This document shows, in pieces, positions 28,527 to 39,865 of a DNA stretch of 64,000 nucleotides. The position numbers and the translations under genes are program-made. The notes beneath the pieces are model-generated. The model was not told where the DNA came from. It ran no database searches and worked only from the letters and a program-made list of their open reading frames with translations. The stretch covers positions 1-64,000 of the forward strand of contig OENT01000637.1 in assembly GCA_900239685.1 (NCBI GenBank), written 5' to 3'. The stretch comes from Rotaria macrura (taxonomy: Eukaryota > Rotifera > Eurotatoria > Philodinida > Philodinidae). Every line of letters begins with the position of its first letter. The stretch's first letter is position 1.

Positions 28527-28907
28527 ATGCAATACCAATCGTTGATCGCATACATATTTATCGTATTTTTTGCTATGACAATAGTCTTGGCTCAAGCTAA
28601 TAAAGAACGAGAACAATTTGCTGATCTATTACAAAAACGAAAACATCTCAATGGATATTGGGTAGGAAAACGATATATAATTGCATCTGATGAAGATCCA
28701 TTATTTGATAGTGGTAAACGAAACAGGCATTTCGATTTCGTTATCGTGTTAAAATAATTCTATTTTCTAGACGAAGATTTATCAGCAGCAAAACGAGCAT
28801 CCTATTTAGTTGGCAAACGTGGTACATATTTGGTTGGTAAACGTGCATCGTATCTTGTCGGACGTAAACGGCGTGATCTGATGGCAAATGATAATTCACT
28901 ACAATAG
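28527..28907 (+). CDS. Neuropeptide precursor with four Y-x-V-amide peptides
   Basis: Two exons, 28527-28713 and 28771-28907, joined over a 57-base intron, give 107 residues. Residues 1-23 form a signal peptide (IFIVFFAMTIVLAQA). Dibasic sites at 37-38, 48-49, 70-71, 78-79, 86-87 and 94-97 cut the rest into short peptides. Four of these end in Gly directly before the basic site, the signal for C-terminal amidation: (K)HLNGYWVG, ASYLVG, GTYLVG and ASYLVG. The predicted products are HLNGYWV-amide (or with an extra N-terminal Lys), ASYLV-amide twice and GTYLV-amide. An acidic spacer (residues 50-69) separates the first peptide from the other three, as is usual in such precursors. The intron is needed to bring the three YLVG copies into frame; if it is retained, translation stops after one more KR site. 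I know no described family with this ending. Products would be secreted from neurons and probably act on a peptide GPCR. Confidence 0.85.
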
Positions 28908-31900
28908 ACATATACCGAATATTGTATACAAAATAAATATCTATTTATTAAAGAAAAAAAAACCTTTTTTTGTGTCTATTGCCTAATAGCACTAGAAACA
29001 ATAAAAGAATTTATTTTTGCCTCCTTTTTATTTCTAATTCATACAGTTGAGCAATGAAAAATCATATTGCCTAAGAATACTACTCTACTGTCAATAGTGT
29101 ATCCGGAATTGTTTCATATAAAACAATAATAAATCGACTCTGACATTTTAATGTAAACTGTATTTATCCAAAACAATATCTATGCAAATTTGATCTATCT
29201 CAAGGGAAATAATTATTTTAAAGATTAAATCAAGATAAATCGGTATTTTGCCAGTAATAAATTTAAGACGATAGATACAATCTAGTGCTTTTGAATGACT
29301 CTGATTTATTCGATTAGTTTCAGTAGTGTTTATAATGTCTCTTTGTTGAAATGTTTTGTCAGATAATTTATGAGCTACTTAATTGATGAAGAAAATTTTT
29401 CACGCTCTCAAATCAAAACAAGGAGTTAAATATTGATGACAGCCAAAAATTGAATTTCTTCAACATTTTGTTTTTTCAAGAATTATTTTTCACGTAACCA
29501 TGTGTTCACTGTACGGAAAATAAATATTTCGAATTTCTTCACATTCGGAGTGTTGAGTTGATGATTCAGTAAAAGACTAGTTGACCTAAGAAATGTATTT
29601 GTTCTTCTTGAACTTTGAATTTTCTTTCTGCATACGTCTATGTGCATTTCAACATGTGTCAAGTTTTGTTGTCGAATTCCCTTCTCCTTTCATCGATTAC
29701 GCTTTGTAATAGGATTACTAATTTTCATTTGACCATATCCGCCCGATTCTTCTATCTGAACTGTTGTTTTTCAGTTCAATGATTATGGATAAAGTACTGA
29801 TGGTATGATTCTTTCTGTATTCTCGTTTTTTACGTTTCGAGCCTATGTACATGTTTAATAAGTCATTTTTTACCGTGAATTTCATTACCAATTTCAATGT
29901 TGATTCAGTGCAAAAAGACATTTCAAGGTTGCTATGTAAATATTTTATAATCATTTATCTCGATATTATCGAATAGTTTTATCAATCGAGAAAAAATGTC
30001 CTTGACAGTATACGTTTTGACAGACGTTAGTGTCAGAAGAATTCGATCAAAGAATTGCAAGGAAAATGACAAATGCCTAATACTAATGCTCGAAGTTTGA
30101 TTTCAACAAATAGAGAATCAAATGAAATATTTTGTTTCACAATCGATCTTGTAATTCTAGTCAAATTTTGAAGATTTCATGCGTCTATATGACTAACTAA
30201 TAGAGAATGATCGACATGGATAAATATAAAAATTGCTTTTCAATACTTCATAAAGCGGTTGAACATTTGGTCATTTCAGATATTGTTTCTTGTGGAAAAT
30301 GATCTACGGCATTGAACTTAACTAAATCACAGAACTCATTCTAGACATAATCTCTTGCAAGACCACCTTGTGACTACATCTTTATACTGTTTCTTTTCAT
30401 AGTTTATTGAAAACATTGAGCTTTGAATACTATAATGCGCTTCTATCATTACGATAAAACTATAATCTCTCCTAAGCACTGATGCAGAATGCATGTTCGA
30501 CACAAACTTTTCTAAATCTAATAAGCCATTCTGAATCGAATCCCGTATGTATTGTTGGTTAAGCACACAACGTGTTAGAATCTCAAAAATAAAAGTATTA
30601 TTAATAATTAAAAGATGCGTCATACATTCTTTGTCAACTCGTATATTAAATGAGAATCAAGCTTGTAGTGTTAATAATGAATCAGTGAAAAGAAATGAAA
30701 TATATCGAATAGAATAGATTAGAAGATTTCAAGGATCATCATCCACTGATTGTCAAACGAAATTTTCTTCATGGGAAGTTAAAACAATCGACTAGCAAGA
30801 TAAAAGAAAATACGTTGGCGTATTCTCATGAGAATTCACAAGAGATGTGCCATATACATTATTAATTTTTCGAAAGAAATGAAAAAAGAGAGCAAACGAC
30901 TAAGCTCAGAATTCCGATCGTAAGTCATTTTTACGTCACCTTTTATCAGTCAAAATACCATTCTACGATAGTTGTTCAACTATAGAAACTTTTTCAGAAC
31001 TCGTAGTAAATATCGCTCGATTTGCAATCCATTCTTCCAATGAAATTACCGGTAAAGTACATAAAAAAATCTCATTGTACATTTTTGAAGACTGAAAATA
31101 TCCCATAAATTATGACGTGAGTTGTAAATCGATTGGGAAGGAAACGATATGTTTTCAATGAAATTCAAAATATATTTTTACTTTTATCAAAATTGTTCGA
31201 TCTAACGTGATAGTATATCTAGCTGCCTGATGCTGTGCTAGACTATTTAGACTTGTGACTATGAATAAGAAAATGTGAGACTGAACAAACTCTGAAAACT
31301 TTTGAACACCGAGTATATACATAGATAAATATTTAAAACAGCTGACACGTGTGTAATAAAATGATGTGTAACGTTTTCAAACTATCTTTAGTTGTTCACA
31401 TCTGCAATATGCATTGCAGAAGATTCAATCAATCTAGATAGATACTATGCCGCTATATATTAACGAAGAAAACGAAACATACACAAAAATCAACCTAACA
31501 ATAGAATACGGATCGACTTCTCAGTTTTCCTGTATTTTTTCCTTTTGAAAAATAATGACGATCACTTGATTCGCATCTCTTCTGCACATTTTCAAATTTC
31601 TTATCGAGCTAACTTTGCGACTTATTCCATGTTCTCAACGTATTCAATATATGTTAATAGAAAATGGAATACTATGCAGCAAGTTCAACGTATACAATGT
31701 AAATCGATATTACACTTCATCATGGACACATATTTGATCATCATTTAATACATAATGATACGAAGAAAGACGTTATTTCATTCATCGATATTATTGTAAC
31801 AAACAGTTCAAATATACTTTAATAACGATCCAAAACAATAGACTTCACTGAAGATCGTCTCTAATTCTATTGGATTGTATCGAATAAATATGACGATGTC

Positions 31901-32505
31901 TCGTACATCAATAGAACGTCCTCTCCGTTCTAGTGATTTCCTACTTCAGAATGTTATCAAGAACCATGAATAGGCATGACTACATATTGAGCGACCGATC
32001 GAAGTCAACAGCACTACGACTAGATAAAAACAACACTATCGTTACGTACCGAGTTTTATACAATCGAAATTCGGATTCGGGCAATACCTGAACTGTTCAT
32101 GATTTTCTTTTGTGAAATTTTAAGTTGTTTTGACGATGCACGGTACTTCGAATGCTTTTTTAATGTTTTTCATACAATCATAACGGATAACATCATCTTT
32201 GAATGTTAATTCAATGAACGAATCCGTGAGAATTAATCGTAATCCATCTTGATGAGCTTCTGTCATGATGAATAAATTTTTTTTACTTTGAGGATTGACA
32301 GTTTAATTATAGAACTTTCGTTTACAGAAACAATATATAAAATATAACACTGTCATTCGAACAACAAAAATACATGAAAATTGTTCATATTTGAAAATGA
32401 TCTTTTTTTCTCTGCGTATTACTCGAAATTGAGAAAGAATATACAAACAAGACAAAAGCAAATAGGAAAATAACTCTCATTACATTAAGCCATCGATTTT
32501 GAACG
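28908..32505. other. Intergenic region with no recognised gene
   Basis: About 3.6 kb of AT-rich DNA between the convergent ends of the neuropeptide gene (plus) and slingshot (minus). All open frames are short and unlike proteins; no inverted or tandem repeat stands out. Confidence 0.55.
28932..28937 (+). terminator. Polyadenylation signal AATAAA
   Basis: AATAAA 25 bases after the stop codon of the neuropeptide precursor, followed by an A-rich and then T-rich stretch. It implies a very short 3' UTR. Confidence 0.55.
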
Positions 32506-35500
32506 TCATTTTTTCGGTGAATTCTTTGTCATAATGACACCCATTGAATCTGTTGATAAGGATGTTAATGATTCATGAGTTGTCGACGGTAAATTTTCAG
32601 TCGTACAGACCGGTTTTATCGAAGTATTTTTATTCATTGTTTTTATTTGACCATAATTTAATTTACTTCGAAACGTTTTACTATAAAAACAACAATCAAT
32701 ATAACTCATGAAAAAATTACTATTGCTTTGTTTTCAATTTTACTGTGCTGTTAATATGCCTTCATATACAAGTAATTGATTTCGAAATCCACTATTGGGA
32801 TTAATACATGATCGTCGTTTTTTGACATATTCCCAAGCATCAGCTAATGAAAAATTCTTTTCTTTCATCAGATATGCTAATACCTAATTTAATCAATCAA
32901 ACATTAGAGTATAATCCAATCGAATTAATATACCGTTGAGGCCGATCGACTAATACCCATTTTACAATGAACCAAACAACATTGATTATTTTCTCTGTGT
33001 AAGATAAAAAAAACATCTTCCAACGCATTAAATAATGGAGAAACAACTACTTTGCTTCATTTATAAATCGAAATGTTTTCTCCCATTCTTTAAGTAAATC
33101 AACATCATCATTATCATGAACACGTACATTTAAATATTTAAAATGACCGGGAAAGAAATTATCTATTTCACGTGAAACATTTAAAACGAAGCCAATATTG
33201 TTTGTTTTTAATTCTTCGAAATTTTCAGCATTCCATTCTGAACCAAGATAAAGATGTGGTAATATCATCGTTGATTTATCCATTTGTGCAAGAATTTTCA
33301 GCATTTCATCATCAATATATTGTTTATATGACGATAATGACATTTCAAATGCATTTTCTAATTGTTCACGTAACTAAAAACATATGACATACATATGTTC
33401 ATAATGTAAGATCTTTCGTTGAATATATTTTGTTCTCATCCTGATCAATCGTCATATACATTCAACGTACGATTTACTTTAAATTACTAGATGAATACAG
33501 AGTCACTCTATCGATAATGCATTCAAGATTTCAATGATGTAACCTGTCACAGACAATAAATAGTCTTACGCTCGTTAAAGTTGTAATCGCCATATGTAAA
33601 TCCTTTAGTATCTCACTAAAGGGTTAATCAGATTCATTTTTCAAATTAAAAACTTACAACATGACATTCAATGTTCAGACAAATTAAGTCAGCGCTTTAT
33701 TTGGAATCTCTTTAAATACTACAAGAATATTCAAAAAACAATTTATTCACAATTCAATTTTTTGCGAAGACATTTATAGTTTTCTCTGATTCGTTTCTAA
33801 TAGTTTGATCACGGGAAAAATCAACTATTTTAGATGATTAAACATAAACTTGAATGAATTCTTGATTAGATTGATATACACAATTAGAAGTACAAATTTA
33901 AACAAGAAACATGGGCTCACAACTTTCCTAATCACTTACAGCATATATTTTTGATAACTAAACATTTTTCGACACAAAGAATCAACCAAAAGAGTTACTT
34001 TTGATTGCCAGATTTTTCAAAATTCATCGAACATATATTTATTTTTTGAAAAAACTTATAACATCCGAAAATAATATTAATTGAAATAGTAAACTGAAAA
34101 AGAATACTTTAACATCTTTATTAAAATATCTATTTACTATAATGAGGTGTGTTATCTTTCTTCAGACATCCTTCTCTCCTTCGTTTGCCTAAATTGGCAA
34201 CACGTATCTCAGCATTAACTTAGCGTAAACTGAATAGAATTCCTAAACCAACCGAACGTTACAAGAATACACTTTGAGTACAACAGAACAAGTACACCAT
34301 TCTAATGGTACAACCAATAAATGAGATTGTTTTCACTGAAGATCTGTAGAGTAGGACTTTTCCGTGCTCTATACCCTACCCTACGTCTCCCGTACCATGC
34401 TTGCCAATGACGAGAAATACAAATATCTAACAAAGTTGAAGATGATATTTGAACAATAAATTATGAAACAACGTAATATTTCAAAAACATCTGGTGATCA
34501 AAAGTATCTTTGGTGGGTGATCAAAACATATTTTACACAGAAATATAAATAAAATAACTTACAAATTTCGATGTCACTGCATCAAGATTGACTTGTAACA
34601 TAATTTCTTTCAATTTTACACGTATGCAAATTCGAAATGATTGTTCAGTGGATGATAGTCTAGAATAGACTTGCTATGGTTGTTATTTCGAAAAGAAAAC
34701 TTTCAATCAAATATCACATACAGCTGATACAAATGAGGTGAATCCCTACGATGTGATAATAGATCGTCCATTTGATTCCATTCATTAATATAGATTTGAT
34801 TCGATCGTAAATCAACACTACGATAATGTTCTAACCAATCATGTGTGAGAACATTATTGGCCGTGTAATTATAGTGACAAGCATGAGTCAATGCTCTATG
34901 CAAACTCTGATATGCAGTCCTAGAAAAAAATACGAGAATGAAAACTAAATTCTGAATGTCATTTTCCATTCAGTATGAGTAATTACATACCACAGAGCTT
35001 GAATGTTCACCGGTTTGAAAATGTAATATTGATCGGATGATGTTACTTTGAAACCACTAAATACTCAACAAGTTTCATATTGTTCGTATTCAAATATAAA
35101 AAAAAGATGATTGCTTGATGAAATGCACGAAAACTAAACTTATCAATAGTTGATGATTAATGCTATTGAATCTGTATGATGAACAAGGAATATTTCTAGC
35201 TGATCTTACATACGAACACAATGAATTTCATCTTGCTACCACAGCATAAATAGCCATAGTTTTCTGTATGAAATTGATCAGTACACTCAATTATATTATC
35301 GATGAAGTTCAGGCAAGAAAGCGAAAGACAAGGGAGAAGAAATTCAAATTTCTTTTTAATAGTAGACACGAATAAAGACTTCTCATTTGATTTACGCAGT
35401 ATTGATTGTATTCCTTTAAATATTTGTGTAAGCTATGTTGCTGTTTTCATAGATTGATTGTAAAATTAAATTACTTTTTCAAGTTGACATGTAAGTTTAA

Positions 35501-36197
35501 TTATACTTGTGCTACTATTAATAGTTTCAATTACGAAATAGCCTCAATTGATTTATGCACTTAGAGCAATATTTATTCTTAAACTATCATGTTTTCTAAA
35601 AGTCAAAAATCCAAAGTCTAGATTCGATTTCCAATACACAATGACGGCTATTTACCCATCTCCATCAAGTGATATGTCTAAATCAGCCCAAATGGGTAAC
35701 GTCATGCCAATTGTAATCTCGTTTGTTGTAACATCAAAACCAAGAAGAGCCGATCTATAAATATTCATATTAACTGCATATGAAGAAAACAAAAACGAAA
35801 TTCGTCTTACTCTTCAGTTTTTTGTTTTCCAATACACTCAATGATGACTAGGTAACGAAAACGATTTGGAAAGACACTTTCCACTTGAACCATCTATGCA
35901 AAAATCGCTCGTTAGAGGCAGGAAATGTTTTTAAAAAGCAACAATTACGAACCAATGTGAGGCGATCGTCGGGTCGCAGAATATTATACATCGATTCGAG
36001 ATGTGTACGCAGATTTTCTAAGAAATTTAGAACGTATGACAATACTATTTGTCTCTATGAAATAAACCTGCGTTGCCCGCAACGATCCTTGTTAGATGAT
36101 GTTCAAGATTTTGATTGGCAACCGCAGCGATCTTTGTCAAAGTCAAGGTTTTATTCTCATGTAAGAAAGTAAATTGATTCGATTGCAAACTAGACAT
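32506..36197 (-). CDS. SSH: Slingshot-type cofilin phosphatase
   Basis: Eleven exons on the minus strand: 36197-36068, 36017-35953, 35893-35811, 35754-35656, 35056-34991, 34919-34722, 34659-34563, 33373-33051, 32994-32934, 32883-32744 and 32680-32506. All phases agree; 478 residues. Slingshot removes the inhibitory phosphate from cofilin/ADF and so promotes actin turnover. The N-terminal slingshot-specific region is well kept (VESVFPNRFRYLV, KTEESALLGFD, MTLPIWADL, SLDGDGG, IFKPVNIQALW, NEWNQMDDLLSHR). A DEK-C-like helical block follows (KLKEIM, VTSKFLREQLE). The dual-specificity phosphatase domain has LYLGSEWNAENFEEL, NVSREIDNFFPG and the active site HCKMGISRSAS (residues 363-373, catalytic Cys364). 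The protein stops about 55 residues after this domain, whereas vertebrate and fly slingshots carry long C-terminal tails. The start ATG at 36197 opens an in-frame exon that leads into the conserved part. Confidence 0.93.
33374..34562 (-). other. Long intron 7 of slingshot
   Basis: A 1189-base intron, compared with 50 to 63 bases for most others in this gene; intron 4 (35057-35655) is 599 bases. I see no coding signal or clear repeat inside it. Confidence 0.6.
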
Positions 36198-36902
36198 ACA
36201 ATCGAATCGATCACAAAAGAAAATAAATTAATCTTTCTTCATTCATTCACTCTTTCACTGTCATAATAATTACGTATGCGCTATACAAAATGGTATAATG
36301 TTTTTTGAATGAGTATCCAAGGAAAAGAGAACGTCGAGCGAGTAATTCTTTCCTTATAAAACCGGCATCTCACTTTGTCGTCATCTGGATGAAAACTTTT
36401 TCCGTTAGTTACTCTGTTTCACGTCATACTAATGAATAATTACCAGAGAAAATTTTCTTTTCTCTCTACATTCTCATAATAGGTAAACAAAATAAAAATA
36501 CACTGGAATTAAATTAATACTATAAACCAACAAGAATTATGTGAATAAGTTCTCTTTATATATCAATTCGTTTTTGTCGTCGTCAATATGAAAACTTTAT
36601 TGAAGAAAAAGACAAATGGAATTATATCTCTAAAGGAAGGCAAACATTCATTATGGACTTTGTCAAATTTTTGAACGAAATTCAAATTAAACATTTTAGG
36701 TTTTAAACGGATACGAACATAGACTAAAAGGTCAATATGTTGTACTACTGCTGGGAAAGAAAAGAAAATAGATAGATAGATTGATTGATAAAATAGAATA
36801 AAGTTTAGAAATCAAATGAGTAATTGAAGCTGACATATGTCAGCTAAAAGGTAGTACAGATGTCACAAGATGTTGGTGAAGTGAAATAACTGCAGTAAAT
36901 CT

Positions 36903-37850
36903 ATATAACAAGCGATGCAAAAGTCTTTAGAAAAAGGTCGAACGGCTGACTTATAAATCAATCAAATTGTTTTTATTGGAAAGAGCAAAGTAGGAGCTTC
37001 AAATTTTCTACCAGACATATTTTCCCAAAATGAATCTGAGCCGGAGAAACAGTCAAAACCCAAGCGCCTCTTAAAACGTTCTTGCAACTACACTATAGAG
37101 CAAAGTTGTTTTCTATTTCCTATTACTTTTTTTCTTCTTCGTCAGAAGATAAATGAGAAAACACTTTAAATGATGATTTCTGTAGCATAAACAGTGCTCT
37201 TTTTCATTGTTATATCGGAAGTTAAATTTACTCTTGATGTTTGAACTAATATATGTTCTTCTCGCAGAGAGACGAAATAAATTTGTCTTACGTAGTACGT
37301 GGGCATTGCTCAATGATAAAAATCTTTTTTTTTTAATTTTTGTTTCTGAAAAATTTCTACGATCGGACATAGCGTGAACAAATAACGCAAACTGAATTGA
37401 GTTCATACATGATTTTCGAAGATAATGGGTGATTATCTTGAGAAGTGATAATTTTTTGCAAAAGATTCGATCTTTCAAAAAAAAAATATTTCATATTTAA
37501 AGTTTTTTATTCAAGATTAAAGAACGAATCCACAATTTTTACTAATTTTGATTTCGATAGAGATTTTGATTTTCTACATTTTTATATATTTTTTTATTCA
37601 AGTTTGACACATATGGGGCTCGAAAATAATTGTGAAATACAAACTTTTGAAGTTGAAAAAACGTCGTAAGAACTCTTTCAGAAGTGCTTAGGTTTTGACT
37701 TATCCTCCTGCTCAGATTCGTTTTGGGAAAATATGTCTGGTAGAAAATTTGAAGCTCCTACTTTGCTCTTTCCAATAAAAACAATTTGATTGATTTATAA
37801 GTCAGCTGTTCGACCTTTTTCCAAAGACTTTTGCATCGCTTGTTATGTAT
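36903..37850. mobile_element. Foldback element with long inverted arms (MITE-like)
   Basis: About 948 bases upstream of slingshot. The left arm, about 36903-37090, is repeated in inverted orientation at about 37663-37850. The outer 130 bases of the arms are nearly identical (tips TAACAAGCGATGCAAAAGTC and its complement); the inner 50 to 60 bases are more diverged. The 570-base core is AT-rich. Its longest open frame is 121 codons on the minus strand (37113-37478), Lys/Arg/Ser-rich and without any transposase motif. The flanks at both tips are TA-rich, so a short TA-type target duplication is possible but cannot be delimited. A non-autonomous DNA transposon is the simplest reading. Confidence 0.75.
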
Positions 37851-39865
37851 AAAAGGACTCAAAAATCAAGAATGATTGATATTGAAAATAATGAAAGTTT
37901 GAACAAATAAATTTATCAGTATGATTTGTGAAGATATCATTATTGGACAATTATGGATAAAACACGAAGATCAGATTCACTTTTTATAGCAAAAATTCCA
38001 AAATTTTTAAATGAAATTTTGATTATTTCCCGAAAGACACGAAGAATATACAGTTTGCATAAAGTTGATTTATATCAATCAATAGATAGTTCTTTTGAAA
38101 CAAATTGTGTGACAATGTGTAAGTTTAAAAGAGATTACTATTTGTTATTTACTAGGTCCATATAAGTATTGCCAGAAATGGCATGAAAATCATAGGAAGT
38201 GTGGCGATTTGGCATGGAAAATGCTCAAAGTAAAAGGCGGAAGTGATCGTGAGAAATAAACTGATTGTTTGCTATCATTCATGAAACAGTTTATACCTTA
38301 ATAAAATGGCGTACGATGAAATCGATAGAAAATAAACCTAAGGATGCATTGTTACAATCCGTAAAAGATGCTGTTTTCAATCGATAAATCTTATCTCCAG
38401 AGTTGTTGATTGTTGTATATTATATTTCGTGTAGAAAATGATTCAATGGGAATGTTTGTGCAATATCAATCATAAGAAATAACATATTTTATTGTTTAAC
38501 TTTGGAAAGTTACGTTAACTATTTCGTTAAGGACATAAGTCAACATCAGAGATAGAAGAGTAAATTGTTACAAGCGCATCAAAAACCAATTACATTGCAA
38601 TTACAATATAAGACAACAAATCATTGTGTTTCTTTTTTTAAATTAACTAATGCTTTTATTGGTAGCTAAAATCATTCCTCAAGCCATCTATTAACATTTA
38701 GTTCGTAAAGATTGCATAATTAGTGTAATCCTCACTTGTTTTTACAGCAGTGCACCTATAAACAAGCTTTCTTTCATTTCTCATTAGAGACCGTTGGTTT
38801 CTGTATTTAATGTTTTGTAATATCAGCCGTTCTGATATTATTCGTCCTCAAACAATTTTCAGCTATTTTCGAATATTTTATTCCCAAAAACAACTTGATT
38901 TCCATGTTCAATATTCCTTTACTCACCTTCTTTTGATATTGATTAGATTTAGGTGTAGATTATCTATGCTTTTTATTTTCTCCACCAAGAACCTCGTTAT
39001 CATATTATACAGAATAGATTTCTTACATTTGCATATGAGAGAAAGACATTTTCTTTCGGAAAGTATCATGCAAAATAGAAAATAAAATAATGACACATAA
39101 TATTTATGTCTCTGTTAAAAATCATGAACAAGCTCGTTCCACGAAACAGGTAAAAGACCATTGAGAAACCGTAAAACAGTAAAGATGACCTATAAAAATA
39201 CTCTATCTACATTGACTATTTTATTTGTCTATTAGGAACTTCAATTTTTTGAAATATTTTATCAGCAACTAAACAAGATCTCATTCTATTAAGACACTTA
39301 TAAGAGAAATATATTTACCTGATAATATATTGGCCAGAAAATAGTTCAACGACAAGAACATGCCGGTAGTTATTCAGTCTGTAAAAATGGTTGCAACAAT
39401 GAATTATAATCTTCTGGTATTCTTTTCACAAGATGGTCAAGTGTTAGACTGAATGTAAATGGATCACATCTATCTGTCTTAGCCTTCAATTCATGCATGC
39501 ATCCTACAGATGAGCTTTTATTCACTAAATTGGCACTAAACTGAAACGAACAGATCACTTACAAAATTCGATATAGATAAATACTATGAGATATTTGTCT
39601 TTCAGCTTTAGCAAATATTCTTTAAACGAAACTAAGCAAAGCTTATGTGAATTACTAGAACCAAAAGAATTTCGGTTGCTAGACTAAATTCAATAATAAT
39701 AAATTAGAGAAGAGTAACTTCAACAACATTCATAAGTGTCATTGAACCCTATGAACGTGTCTGACGCTTAATTTATTGATTTTTTTTTCAACATTCCCAT
39801 ATTCAGTAATACCAAAAAACTTCTAAATGTATTATTGAATGTGCCGTTTTGTCTCTAGTGAAATC
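37851..39865. other. Intergenic region between foldback element and lipase
   Basis: About 2 kb, AT-rich. A 62-codon open frame at 39370-39558 (minus) and the stretch just after it look mildly protein-like, but I could not build a spliced model with consistent phase. Otherwise nothing is recognised. Confidence 0.45.
39772..39777 (-). terminator. Polyadenylation signal for the lipase gene
   Basis: TTTATT on the plus strand is AATAAA on the minus strand, about 90 bases after the lipase stop codon. Confidence 0.5.

Noticed and set aside
35885-36172. 95-codon plus-strand open frame
   Set aside because: It lies over exons 1 to 3 of slingshot on the minus strand, which show clear homology.
37113-37478. 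121-codon minus-strand frame in the foldback core as a transposase
   Set aside because: Lys/Arg-rich low-complexity sequence without DDE or other catalytic motif.
39307-39558. Possible two-exon gene fragment on the minus strand (a frame at 39370-39558 and a protein-like stretch after it)
   Set aside because: No donor/acceptor pair gave a consistent phase, no upstream exon could be found, and no family is recognised.
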